Shown: positions 47,259-58,629, numbered from the stretch's first letter. The stretch is 64,000 bases of DNA from Macrophomina tecta (GCA_024180945.1 JAKSGN010000010.1:434001-498000), one strand, 5' to 3'. Notes: generated from the sequence alone by a model not told the origin. Translations and numbers: made by a program.

Positions 47259-48446
47259 ATGTCAAAATTATCTCAGGAACTACTTGACAATATACTGCAA
47301 TACCTTTCTATTTCCGATGTTGCAGGAGTCCTGAGATCTACTTTCAACCAGCGCGCACCCACTGATCGTTATTCAGTGTCCGATGACGCCCAAGAGTTGG
47401 GAGACATCCACCTTCTGGAGCGCTCTGTTAGCAACAGACTCGATCCAGCAAGCCACCTGCGTAAAGGATTCATCAATGTCAAACAGCTGGTGAAGTGCAT
47501 GAGTCGGACTGGGACTGTCCTTGTTGGCCCACGAGCCTTCGAATACTTCTCTGGCGAATGGACCTCCGGCCACGACGGAACATGGGATTTCCTGGTTCAG
47601 TGGTTCCCTGCTGAAGTCCTTGATATTTTGATCGCATTCAGCAAAGCAGGCACCACGTGGGAAACTCCCATACAAAGGGCATTCCGCCAGTATAAAGACT
47701 GCAGTGAATGTCAAGAGGCTATACGCAAAATCACATTGGCAGCATCAGAAGCCAGAGATCCACCACCAACGACGTACACAGTGCTTCAAAAACTCTCTGA
47801 ATGCAGCTCACACGAAAGACATGGCATATTGACATCAGTGCGGGGCGTAGCCAGAGATGGAAAAACGCCAGTGATTCTACATATTCAGGAGCTCAATGAA
47901 CCAACCCTGGACAATGCGATTACAGCTCCTCTGCGTCACCTCTGCGACGTCCGGTTGAGCCATTTGCAGTGTATGGTGGCGGGATACGCAGCTGTACACA
48001 TGAACTTTGGTACTACGAATGAGAAAAAGACAGTTATTCTTCACCAGAGCAGCGACGAGCCGCTCGGTGAATTCCTCGTACCGGAAGGCTACCATGTCGA
48101 CCAGCGACACGAGTCCCATGGGGTCCTTCGCGCTCTTGCGGACCGTGAAAGTATTTGCATCAACCTCTCCAGGTTTTCTGGGATAAATCGAGACATCGCG
48201 TCTGCTGCACACAGGGTGATTTCTTTTGCTATGTGGTACGAATACTATAACTCGACGGTCCACCTTCCCAGCCTTGTAGATTGTGCATCTGCCGGCAGAG
48301 TCTTCCCTTTTCTTCGCTACATCTGGGGCGATCGTGTGGAGGATGATGCCGAATCGCTTGTCGGAAAACCCAATCATGGCTTTCATCCTGCTGAATCATT
48401 GATGGTTCTCAGTTCCGAGTACGGTGTAGCAAACGACTGGATATAA
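47259..48446 (+). CDS. F-box-like protein (395 aa)
   Basis: An N-terminal F-box motif (MSKLSQELLDNILQYLSISD) suggests a substrate adaptor of an SCF ubiquitin ligase; the remaining 350 residues are fungal-specific without a nameable domain. The frame extends 41 codons upstream of the chosen start, but the F-box sits directly after the ATG at 47259. It lies 180 bp after the native end of the channel gene, in the same orientation. Confidence 0.65.
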   Translation: MSKLSQELLDNILQYLSISDVAGVLRSTFNQRAPTDRYSVSDDAQELGDIHLLERSVSNRLDPASHLRKGFINVKQLVKCMSRTGTVLVGPRAFEYFSGEWTSGHDGTWDFLVQWFPAEVLDILIAFSKAGTTWETPIQRAFRQYKDCSECQEAIRKITLAASEARDPPPTTYTVLQKLSECSSHERHGILTSVRGVARDGKTPVILHIQELNEPTLDNAITAPLRHLCDVRLSHLQCMVAGYAAVHMNFGTTNEKKTVILHQSSDEPLGEFLVPEGYHVDQRHESHGVLRALADRESICINLSRFSGINRDIASAAHRVISFAMWYEYYNSTVHLPSLVDCASAGRVFPFLRYIWGDRVEDDAESLVGKPNHGFHPAESLMVLSSEYGVANDWI

Positions 48447-48572
48447 TGTGGATTCTGGCGTCGACTGGGGTCATAAAATTGCATCTCCTGTCAAGTAACA
48501 GCCTGTAGCACTTAGAATATAGACAATGGCTCTCCCCCTTACCAACCATTTCTGGTTTATGAAAGCATCGAA

Positions 48573-49586
48573 ATGTCACTTGACCTACCAACGGAACTGT
48601 TCTGGCATGTTCTCACGTATCTAGAAGATTCCGATCTATTCAACCTTCGCTCTATTTGTAAGAGCATCGACAGCAAGTGCCTAGACCCATTTGGCCGCAG
48701 ATGTTTTCGCATCAGACAATTCATGCTATCCGCAGAAGGACTCCAAGCACTCTGCGCTGTGGCAAATGGCCGCTTTGGCCGATTCGTACGGACTCTGCGG
48801 ATCGGGTCAGAGGCGCTCGCATGCAGCAGAACAGAAGCTGGGGAGAGGCAGGGTAGGTTCCGCGACCTGTACGAAGGCCAAGTTTTCTTTCGGTTGCGAG
48901 GAATAGATACAGCCCTTCTTTCTCTCGCGCTGAGGTCATTGAGCGGAACGCTGGAAGAGATTGTTGTGGCGGGAAACAATACTAAGAACGGGCATCGCAG
49001 CTGGGGTGCGCGGAGGCTGGAAGTCGAAACCGGAACAAAATTAATCAACGAACAAACCCGGACACTGTCCACTACACTAGCTGCGATTGCCAGTAGCCAG
49101 ATACAGCTACGCGTTTTCCGAAATGAACCTATGGCCGGGCAGAGAGGCATTGGCGCTCATCGCGACTCAATCTCCATGCCATATTGCGAGACAACAATGC
49201 TTTGCAACGCTTTCTCGGCCTTGCGCGTGCTACAATTAAGCCTCTGGGTCCCAGAAATCGCGATTGAACCCCGCCTCCCAAGCTTGACAGTCTGCTTGGT
49301 CAAGCTCCTTTCCACCATGCCGAATTTAGAGGAACTTCATCTGGGCCTGCAGCGTGTGTTACAAGCCCCGGAGCTTGGTGAGGACATCGGTTCGGCCACC
49401 TTTTCGACCTCCTTGAGAATCGTTCATGTCGTAGGGGGGTGCATGCAAGAGAGCCATGTATCTTTATTTCTCATAAACCATCTAAGATCTCTGCGGACGG
49501 TTGTCTTAGAGAAATTGATTCTGGAGGGTGGATATGAGATGCTCCTTGCCAGACTGGGTGCAATGATTGCTCATCCGTTGGAATAG
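48573..49586 (+). CDS. F-box protein (337 aa)
   Basis: Begins with a clear F-box (LPTELFWHVLTYLEDSDLFNLRSICK), followed by a Leu-rich region with LRR-like stretches (FSALRVLQLSLWVP, MPNLEELHLGLQ, LRSLRTVVLEKL). Likely an SCF adaptor. The stop at 49584 may be followed by a short spliced exon, since an open frame (LTLKDVQDG) continues just downstream. It is next to another F-box-like gene, a common arrangement in expanded fungal families. Confidence 0.75.
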   Translation: MSLDLPTELFWHVLTYLEDSDLFNLRSICKSIDSKCLDPFGRRCFRIRQFMLSAEGLQALCAVANGRFGRFVRTLRIGSEALACSRTEAGERQGRFRDLYEGQVFFRLRGIDTALLSLALRSLSGTLEEIVVAGNNTKNGHRSWGARRLEVETGTKLINEQTRTLSTTLAAIASSQIQLRVFRNEPMAGQRGIGAHRDSISMPYCETTMLCNAFSALRVLQLSLWVPEIAIEPRLPSLTVCLVKLLSTMPNLEELHLGLQRVLQAPELGEDIGSATFSTSLRIVHVVGGCMQESHVSLFLINHLRSLRTVVLEKLILEGGYEMLLARLGAMIAHPLE

Positions 49587-49916
49587 GGCTAAGCTTGACA
49601 CTTAAAGACGTTCAGGATGGAGTTACGGGCTCGATGGTTTCTTATTCAAGTCAAATATCAGAATTATAAATATCCCGCATATGGACAAAATTCCAGAGGC
49701 TTTCCTCAGCCATCTTCGTTCATTCAAGTGTCTATCTATACAAGAACCCGTTCTTCCTTACAATTATACCCACACCTCGGTCCTCCGGACGATGTATATT
49801 TGTCCAAGAACGTAAGGTTATGTTTTTTGCCCATCTTCCTTTGCCTTATTCCTGTACATTATGCTTTTCCTTTCTTCTGCTGTGGTTCTCAATATTCATT
49901 GGTATCTTCAAGTCGG

Positions 49917-50273
49917 CTACGTCCTTGGATTCCTTCTTGAGAGAGTGGGAAATCTTTTGCTGCGGCGGTTTTGATTGCTTCTTGGCTTTGAAACGTCGTC
50001 AGTCTCACCAGGTACCTGCATTATAATATCGAACCTACAATCTGTGTCACATCCATGTGCAAGACCCAACTGTGACTTTTGTCTTCGCTTCCTGACTTTG
50101 CGAAGCTTCGCACCACTTGCTGAGGTTCCAGAACAAAAAAGTCCGTCATCCGATATCTCATCTTCCGAGCCCAAATAGACGCCTGTGATGTCGTTGAATG
50201 GATCGTGTGGATCGAAAGGTGCCGGCTTAGCGAGTCTTGGATCTTGAATTAATGTTGTATTAAGGCAAGCCAT
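49917..50273 (-). CDS. Hypothetical small basic protein (118 aa)
   Basis: Open frame with an acidic middle (YLGSEDEISDDGLF) and a basic second half (KLRKVRKRRQKS, NQNRRSKR). It is divergent from the ferric reductase gene 230 bp away, so the two could share a promoter region. No family recognised. Confidence 0.4.
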   Translation of the reverse strand: MACLNTTLIQDPRLAKPAPFDPHDPFNDITGVYLGSEDEISDDGLFCSGTSASGAKLRKVRKRRQKSQLGLAHGCDTDCRFDIIMQVPGETDDVSKPRSNQNRRSKRFPTLSRRNPRT

Positions 50274-50500
50274 GCTGTAGAAGGTAAGGAAGTGGAAATT
50301 TCTCCCTAATGTACCTTAAGTATCAGAATATGGTAGCTCATCTTCTGGCTCGTGCGCCATCTCCAGTTTCCTTAATGTGATGTTGCCGAGACATGCCAAG
50401 TATTAGAACGAAACTGCGGGCAACTCTTTGAGGGCCCTGATTGTGTTTGATATGAGCAAAGCTTCCCGCATCTCAACATTCAGCCAGTATCGTTATCATC

Positions 50501-52397
50501 ATGGTCCTCATTCTTTGCTTGTTCTGGGCTACCTCAATCCTACTAGTCACCGTGCATGAGTTAGGTCTCAATATCTCGCGCAACAACCGCCGTATTGCGT
50601 GTCTTGGTCTTAGAGATGAAAACCCCCGGCTAGCATCTTTGCCGGCGTTCGAGAAGGATGCGGGGCTTCGAGCTCGTAATGCAAAGCGGAAGAAGACCTT
50701 TAGCGAACAGAATTATTATGCAAAGCCAAACACGTATTACGCGTGGTTCCAGCGCCATCTACTATATGCTCCTCTCTTCCGAAGCCGTAAGTACAACAGC
50801 TACGCTATATCTAAGAAAAACGAGCAGACCGGCCGCAATGATGTAGTTTTGGTTCTAGGGTCTATTCCTGGCAGAATACAGGCTCTTTACGTGCTTGCAT
50901 ACTTTGGTCTGAGTGCCTTCTTATGTCTGTTTCGGGTGGATTGGAGTGACCGGGACACAGCAGCCAAAGCCATCCTTCAACACTCGGGAACAATTTCCAC
51001 TCTCAATCTGATTCCACTCATCCTATTGGCCTGTCGAAACAATCCTATGCTCGGGTTCTGCGGAATTTCCGGGTATACACGAAACACGCTTCACCGCTGG
51101 TGTGGTCGTATGTTCGTTGTAGGAGTCTTGTGCCATTCTCTCGCCTACCTGCTTCCACAGGCATGGCAAGGTACGTGCGACCTCTACAGAACACCATGAT
51201 GCTCACCTATATACAGGAGGAATGGAAATTTTGAAATATTCGTACAAAGGGAACGAGTTCTTGATCTGGGGGACCATTGTACGTGGTGAAGCTATACTTA
51301 CCTGCCGCTTCATCATCGCTAATATTGCCTAGGCAGGAACTGCAAGCTGTATCATTCTCGGGCAAACAATTGCCCCCATCCGCCACGCCCTCTACGAAAC
51401 CTTCTATTACATACATATTAGCCTTGCGACGGTGGCCGTAGTGGGGGTTTGGATGCATTGCCAGGCAGGGAACCTGTCTGCATTGCTCTTCGTCCAAATT
51501 GCAGTATTTATCTGGCTGACGGAGGTGAGGAGATAATTCTGGGCTGTAGAAAATACTACTAACACTGAAATCTCGCAGGCTGCGCTCCGTGTATCTAACG
51601 TCGTTTTCCGCAACTTCGGACCCGGCGCGACTAAAGCGGAAATCAGTCGGACGAAGGATGAAAAGGTTGCGCAGGTGAATCTCACGGTCGCGCGTCCGTG
51701 GAAGCTCGAACCTGGGCAGCATATCTATCTGACGATACCGAAGATTGGCTGGTTCACGTCCCACCCCTTCTCCGTGGCGTGGGTTGACGATGAGGCTGAT
51801 CAGACGGGAATCAACCTACTAGTACGGCGCCACTCGGGTTTCACCGCGGGCGTGCATAGTGCAGTTGGGGGAGACAAGGCACCAAGCAGCGCACTCACCG
51901 CGGTTGTTCAGGGCCCCTTTGGACGAAACAGCTTCGATTTGTATGGAAATGTCATGTTCTTCGCAAGCGGCGTTGGGATCACTCCGCACTTGATGCAAAT
52001 TGAACACCTCCAGGAATCTCGATTGCATAAGACTGCTGCTGTACTCCAAATTCGCCTCTTCTGGTTCATTGGGTCTCTTGATCTGTTTGAAGTCGCATGG
52101 CCTCAGATAAAACGTCTCGTTGATAGACATGAGTACCCAGATAACATTTTGTCGATCCAACTCTGGGCTACCGTAAAGAGAAAGGGCTTGTGGAGTGAAG
52201 AACTAAGGCGCTATAACATTGAAGTCAATTACATGACGCTGGAATATCGGCAAGTCAAAGAAGCATTGGAGATTGAGCTAGAAAAGGAAAAGGGCGCGGC
52301 GGCGGTAAGTGTTTGCGGCTCGGGTAGATTCATGGACATCGTCTGCGACGCAGTTAGAAGAGTGAAAGCCAAGTGGAATGTGGACCTGTTTGCCTAA
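50501..52397 (+). CDS. Ferric reductase-type NADPH metalloreductase (580 aa, 4 exons)
   Basis: Exons 50501-51170, 51217-51278, 51333-51524 and 51579-52397; introns of 46, 54 and 54 bp; the frame closes. It transfers electrons from NADPH through FAD and two haems across the plasma membrane to reduce Fe(III) or Cu(II). About seven hydrophobic helices are present. The four haem-ligand histidines appear as two 14-residue pairs: H198/H212 and H272/H286. The FAD motif is HPFSVAW, the NADPH-side motifs are GPFGR and ASGVGITPHL, and the C-terminal CGSGRFMD varies from the usual CGPG. No key residue is missing. Ferric reductases are one of the recurring accessory genes of Starship transposons. Confidence 0.9.
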
Positions 52398-54102
52398 GCG
52401 ACGTGCTATATATATAAATCTTGATATAGGCGCACACGGAAGGATAATGTGCATTCTAAGGATGGGCTCCTTTTAGAGAATGATCACTTGGATTATGTGT
52501 TGTGGACAAATTAAAGGCATTAAATCATACCTCAGACTATGAAAACGCTATAGCCAAACATTGAGATATCCGCCTTCTTGTTTGCCTTCTGCAGCCGGGC
52601 CAAAAGCTCGGCTATGAGTGCAATTACATCGCGGCAAGCATTCTCTTAGCGAATGTGATATGTGCCTACCCTGATTCTCAAACTCTGTGCAAATATTATC
52701 ACTATCTGTTAATATTTTGCGAGTTATCTCAAATATCTTTTCCGGCAACTCAGCTATGGACGAATCCAAGAGCTCGATTTGGTGTCGGCACGCACACGAA
52801 CCTGGATCGCTTAGCGCTCTGCATTAGGTAGAGTGCGCAGAGTGGTCAATAACTTCACATTTTCAACAGCCATTAAGGGATCCCCAAGGAAGGGCAAGCG
52901 TTTTGGAAGAGGAAGGAATCCAGGGTCGATATTGTCCACAAGAAATAGACTAGGAGGGGGGCACGGAAGCTGATCACACTTAAAAGGGTTGATGCTAAGG
53001 AAATCTCACGAGCACATCAATTGAAGAAGCTATTTTATTCTCCTTACATCGCCGCAATATCGCTAGTACTTCTTACGACCGCCGCCCACCCCCCCCTGCC
53101 CCCTGGACGCTTGTGTGGCCTTGCATTTTCGGAAACGGTGGGGCTTCAGCAAACACCCGGACTGAACAGCATCTACCTAACTGGATGCGCGGCAAGACAG
53201 CGGCATGATCTGCCATACGAGCTGGATGCTTCCATATGAAGCTCCATCACCTGCCCTCAGCAACTCCTGGAGAGATTGGGGCGGCAGGTTCCTGCGAGCA
53301 GGCGAATATTTCTGCCTGGCCCGTGCTTCGTGACCGATGAGGCTTTAAGGGTCTTACGGATGGCAAATGCGCCCAATATCGTAGCAATTCTCAGACAGCG
53401 CATCGTGCCGTCAACTAATGCTGGTCGGGCAAAGAGATACTAAAGTCTCCAACCTCGAATCTTCGTTTGTAGGTCGGCTATTACGCGGTTATGGCTGCGG
53501 TCGGACACGTCAGTAAGCGGGCTCTATAGCATTATCAGCATTAGACTTGTACCCACTCCAGCGTTGGGCGCAGTCTTGACTCGACAGAGTGGGGTAGCGC
53601 AGAACACAGAGTTTAAGCTCAACAATTTAGAAACGCGAGGCATCCGCACAGCGAACATGGAACGCCGCTGGCAAGCTAGCCACATCAAGTCTTCTATCAG
53701 AGGTACTGGCACTGCCACCGATCACCTGCCATGAATACCGAACAGCGCTCGCTGACTGTACAACACCAAGAGATGGCATGGGGCGGTTGGTAGCCGCGTG
53801 GCAACATAACGTTGGAGAAGAGCACTACAGGGCGGGATGGTAGGCTTGGGTGCAATCAGGGGAAATGCAGCGAGTGTCATGCGGAGATGGCAAGAGCGTC
53901 GGAGGAAGGGATGAGAAATTGGTGGCTTGTACGACTAGCCATGGCTACGAGGACAAGGCCGGATAAGTACTTTGTTAGGTACATCAATTGAAAGGAAGAA
54001 ATGTACACCTTTGGGCTGCTATTTGCTTCGTCTAAAGACAAGGCAACCAACGCACACCTTTTACAATATGAGAAAGAGATCATCGTAATACCACAGGCAG
54101 GC

Positions 54103-54149
<47 letters not shown>

Positions 54150-54310
54150 TTCTCGTGGGAGGGGCGATGTGCAGATATACGAGCGACGGCGTTTCAAAGG
54201 AGCGGCAAGTCACAAACCAATTCGCTACGCCATGTCCATTCAAGCTTTCTCAATTCAACATAGATGAGTGAAAATCCCAATTTTCTTTTTCTTGGATATA
54301 GCAACCCCCC
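52398..54310. other. 1.9-kb intergenic region
   Basis: Only short frames and no recognised domain. Contains the AG dinucleotide repeat listed separately. Confidence 0.45.
54104..54144 (+). repeat. AG dinucleotide microsatellite, about 20 units
   Basis: Uninterrupted (AG)n tract; likely polymorphic. Confidence 0.9.
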
Positions 54311-55926
54311 TCAACCTTCTCGAATCTTACTCTCCTCCGGGTCAACGACAGGCTTTTGAAGGTAGGCCGAAATCCTGGCCGCCATGCTCTTAACCGCACG
54401 TCCGGTCTCAACATGCGGCTGGTGTGCAAAATTCCCATGGCTTATTGCTACTTCTCTGGATCTGCCCCGAGCCTTCTTGGCCCATCTGTTAAAAGCGTCC
54501 TTCGAACAGTTTATCCACGTATCTTTGACACCTGATGGAAACACGAGAATAAAACACTGGTACCCCGCTGCCTGTACGACTATCAGCGGAGCGCGACTTT
54601 CCGCGGGAGATACGTACCGCTATGAGAAGCAAAGCTATGATCACAGCAGCCTCGGGGATAAAGAGTTCTTCTGCCTGGCCGAAGCACTCATCGATCGAGG
54701 TGGGGTTCGTCAGCACACAGTCGACCCAAGGACGGACCTTATCTGAGTTAGAAAGGAGACGAGACTCGCGCGCATCAAGATAGACGAATAGTATAGCAAA
54801 AAATGTGACGTCCACCAAGATCAGGAAGACAATCAATATAGACCGCCACTGCATCTTGAGCACTTGCTGGACCTCGCGGAAACGGGAGGGTAGAGAAATG
54901 CTGTGAGGCAGGTCAGTTGACAATCTTCGTAGCTTAACACACCGACTTACTTCCGCGACTCGTCTGGTGGGAGAAATTTCCGGTCAATGTAGTTCTTGAT
55001 GCAGTAGGCGAAAGTGGTGAACTGGAGCATAGCCGAGATGCCGGCCAGGAACAGTAATGGACCCCAGAAGTTTGGAATTGAGTTCTGCATATTGACGTGA
55101 CAGGTGTCTCCGAACCGGAAGGATACTCCAGTCAGACCGAGTGTCAAACTCAAGAAAATTGCCGTGGTACCCCATCCTAAGGTCTGCACAGCGTAATCAT
55201 ATTTCCTGCTGGGTTTGAGCGTCCAGCAAATATGCATATGGAGCATCACAGTCCTGATGAACGCTTGGATATGTCAGATGTGGAAGACCAAGGCGCGATT
55301 CAGGGTTCTTACTCCAAACGGCAGAGCTGAGAGCGCCGAATATGATAAACGCTCCCGAAAAGGCACATGCGCCACTGGAGTGCATATCCCTTGGTGTAAT
55401 GGCATCTGCGCATTCATCTGGCTTTGCTGCCAGAGGCACAACGAAACCCAGCTGTCAAATTCAACAAAAGCCCACGGGGTAAGAGCATTACAAGCGGGAA
55501 AACGTACGCTTAAGCTGCAAACTCCGATAACCAGACACATACTCAGCTGCCGTGACGAGCGCTCTCCTTGATTGTCTTTTCCCAGAGCAAGGAGTAAGAT
55601 TAGACACAGTAACAGCCCCGGGACGTTCAAAATTGCCGCTGCGCGACATGCTCTCCTGAAAGCTGTTCGGATGTCAGCTATCATTCCCGCAGAGGTTAAC
55701 TGAAACCATATACATGGTGGATATATCCAATCGATGGCGGGGCACGGTAGGCAGCATGGAGGACCTGCACTTCTGTCGCTGAAGGAGAAGCATAGCCTCC
55801 CCTTTACGTCTACTTCAATCAGTCTCAGAAATTTTAAGAGGTCATGGTGTCCTTACAGCCTTCCGCGCTGCTACCAATGAATTGTGATGCGTCAATGAAT
55901 GGGACTGGGCACTCAGCAGCTACCAT
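54311..55926 (-). CDS. Fungal seven-transmembrane receptor-like protein (443 aa, 7 exons)
   Basis: Exons 55926-55857, 55809-55714, 55677-55508, 55451-55313, 55263-54951, 54900-54618 and 54571-54311; introns of 36-56 bp; the frame closes at 1332 nt. The N-terminal region has CCLPCPAIDW (Cys 42, 43, 46), typical of a fungal receptor-like membrane family. Then come helices around LLLCLILLLALG, the MCLVIGVCSLSLGFVVPL segment, FSGAFIIFGAL, LGWGTTAIFLSLTLGLTG, GPLLFLAGISAML, ILIVFLILVDVTFFAI and VIIALLLIAA. The conserved loop FRFGDTCHVN and a basic tail (WAKKARGRSRE) are present. Ligand and G-protein coupling are unknown. It appears intact. Confidence 0.8.
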
Positions 55927-56068
55927 GGCTTCAACCAAAGCTTCATAAGGAAAGTGCACAAGATCTCATTGTAGACGAAACTGGTTTGAAACTACTTAAG
56001 AGGTCCCAGATCCACTAGAAGTAAAAAAAAAAAATAATAGAAATAAAAATTAGGCATCTCCGCCGTAA

Positions 56069-56501
56069 TCAACTCCCCTTCGACAGGCGAAAAACGGGGG
56101 GCTGCTTCATGAGCGGTAATTCAGGCGGAATTTTGAGGGCAAGGGGCTTCGGAAGCTTCGAAGGCTTTGTCCTTAGCCCACCCCGATTTCCAGACTTGGT
56201 GTTGAAATCACGGGATGCGGTGAGTGTTAAGTCTGCAGCCGTGTTTGTGTTGTGTTTCATGCTGCTCTTCAATTAAAGTGAGTGCCCTGCCATGGTAGGA
56301 ATATCATTGCAGCAAACATACGAGATCCTTTGGGTCAGGGGGCCATGCCGACGAGTTCGTCGAGTTGAAGGAATAATGCACGCCATTTCTTCGAATAAGC
56401 ACGTAGATGTCTGCTCCCGACTGCTGCGATATTTCGAGTGCTCTTCGGAAATAGTTTTTCTTGCGCTTTCTGAACTGCTCGCTGGCCCTCTTGTCGGCCA
56501 T
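56069..56501 (-). CDS. MADS-box-like small protein (125 aa, 2 exons)
   Basis: Exon 1 is 56501-56322, the intron 56321-56267 (GTATGT donor), exon 2 56266-56069; the frame closes. Residues 1-50 match the core of a MADS/SRF DNA-binding domain: KRASEQFRKRKKNYFRRALEI, then GADIYVLIRRNG and YSFNSTN, corresponding to the basic helix and the following sheet. The second exon is Lys/Pro-rich. Short fungal MADS-like proteins of this kind are probably transcription factors of unknown target. Confidence 0.7.
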
Positions 56502-57381
56502 CGTTTATTTGAGGTTGACACACGTTCGCAATCTGGAAAATGCGTACTTATATCCATTAACCCTGCAAAATTCTGATGGACCGACCGTAAAGCTAGAGCG
56601 TACTAGTGGCCATTATTAGTCAGCGTCTCTTTCATAGGTGTCAACGTTCTGCCTCTTTGGGCGCGGCTCTCGATTCTGTGCTCCTTGGCTACGGGTTTGA
56701 ATTTTTTTTCCTTTCCTTCTAAACCTAGCCGGAGCCCAGTTTATGTCGGCTTACGCGATAATAAGGATATGGACGCCGCTATAGATTGGTCAGGCAACCC
56801 GGTAGCTATATACGACACTAAATGCCACCTCTCATAGTATAAGAACATATTCAAGATCTTGCGAAATGTAATACAGGCAGGACCGTCAAGTCTCATCACA
56901 AGGCGATTAAGATGCTCTAAAACAGAAATTCGAAGTCATTATAGCTGTTGTTCATTATATAAAATAAGTCCAACAGAGAGCTAGACATCTAATTCATCTC
57001 CTCTCTGCTAATGATACTCATTGCCAACTATTCTCCTTGTTTTGAACAACTTTGATATGTTTAGAATTTGTGTTAGAATCCATGTGGGTAGTTCGATGAT
57101 TCGAACAGTTGGTCAATGAGGCCTTCTCGTCCCGTCCTCTTTAGTGACTAAGCTAAATTTTACTATACGAACACCTGATATGCCAACAGAACATAATGAC
57201 TTGTTGAACTCGCGAAAAGAAGCATGAAATTGATGATGGTGGTATACGAATCACCTCTTATCCTTAGTATTAATGTGATATCTAACTGCCCTACCCACTT
57301 GTGAACCGTCTTTGGCACTAAATTCCGAAATGGAGCCATTTACATGAACTGATGATATGAATGGAAACTCACTTTCTAATT
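56502..57381. other. AT-rich intergenic region
   Basis: No gene supported. Confidence 0.45.
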
Positions 57382-58553
57382 TTACCGGATTTTTTGGCTC
57401 ACAATTGTGGGATAAATGAGTGGTGTTTTCTGCACTGCCGATCTGGACATAAAATCAGACACCGCTGAAGTTTCAGGGTCTTGCTGAATCAACCGGTAGG
57501 ACTGGTTGTGACTGTTTGCTGCAAAAAAAGGCCTTAGAGCTTTAGGGACGATGTCCACATCCATGCAAGTAGTATACCTGTCAGACTATTTTGCCTTATT
57601 GCTACAGATCAGCATCTACTCTTTGCCACCTCCTCACTACTCCTCATCTTCACAAGCTTCGGATAGCAATATCGGCTTCTATTCTCCTCGGTTATTCAAG
57701 CACTCATTTATGTATATAAGCAAAGCATACCTACCTCCCTCTCAGGAGACAGGCAGAATCTACTCTCTTTCTGACCTCACTACTCTTCACTCACCCAAAT
57801 TCAACAATACCACTCATCCTTTCCTTTTGAAGCCTCACTTTCAACAGTTGGCCATTCCCAAATCCAGTAGAGAGTGTAAGTGGATCCTAATGGAGCGTCC
57901 TCCGGGATTTTTACATCGGATTCGCAGTAAAGTTCATTCTTGACTCGCGTGTCATTTGGCGCAAAGTCTGGGTATGATCGTTGACGCTGGAGTGAAATAT
58001 TTCCGTCGTTGATCTGGTGACAGCGGCCGTCGTCAAAATTGCTGGACGCTAAGAGACGTCCGCGGCCATCACCACTTGTGCCGTTTGTATTCCACTGGAG
58101 CACATCCAGAATTTTCTCGTCCGCGACTGGTGAGTGGGTTCCGTATATATACGTAGTCCCACCAAGCTCTGGCTTCCCTGGCGTATTCCATGGAAGCGTT
58201 ACGTGGCCATTTTCTGCATATCTGAGAGCAACCCAATCCCCCGGAGCTGCTTTAAGCCGTGGCCAATTCGCGGGCTGATTCGGTACACGTTGACGGTCGA
58301 GGCACAGCATGTCAGATGCATTGATCCGAGAGCGAGCTGAATCTGCTGCCGGGAGTAAGTGTGTGTTCTTTGCGGCCGTGAATCCGGCATCTGATCGTGC
58401 TACGTATCCCCGAGGGTATCCGTAGTGGCCGATGAAAATGCTGCTGCTCTGGGATATCACGGCCAGTTGATCAATCCAAGAATGCGCTGCGACCTGCAGC
58501 CCGAACAGCATGCACAAACAAGGCAGAGCACCAGCAACCCACTTGTAGACCAT
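57382..58553 (-). pseudogene. Secreted DUF7492-type protein disrupted by a family D LTR
   Basis: The intact part is residues 1-249 (58553 down to the LTR at 57806), starting with a signal peptide that would leave an N-terminal His (AHSWIDQL). GYPRGYV, ENGHVTLP, VLQWNTNGT, DDGRCHQ and YWIWEWP are hallmarks of this fungal family. The LTR adds Cys and a stop. Beyond the LTR the native frame resumes exactly in frame with TTCMDVDIV and runs about 60 codons to a stop at 57382, giving about 312 residues originally. The N-terminal His and the conserved later His suggest a copper-binding, LPMO-like fold, but activity is unproven. The truncated product loses its conserved C-terminal motif. Confidence 0.8.
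57579..57806 (+). mobile_element. Solo LTR, family D (228 bp), copy 3, inside the DUF7492 gene
   Basis: Starts TGTCAGACTATTTTGCC, ends AATTCAACA, with a perfect ATACC duplication (57574-57578 and 57807-57811). No difference seen from copies 1 and 2. Confidence 0.95.
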
Positions 58554-58605
58554 AGTGACAACACGGTATTCCGTCAGGGAGGAAAGGGGCTGGGCCCGCG
58601 CCCGC

Positions 58606-58629
58606 GCGGGTGCGGGTGCGGGTGCGGGA
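58606..58629 (+). repeat. GGGTGC hexamer repeat, four G-triplets
   Basis: GCGGG-type triplets repeated every 6 bases about 55 bp upstream of the DUF7492 gene; could form a G-quadruplex. Confidence 0.75.

Noticed and set aside
53021..53239. Apparent signal-peptide-like small frame
   Set aside because: No ATG start; the frame begins only with TTG and the composition after the hydrophobic stretch is random.
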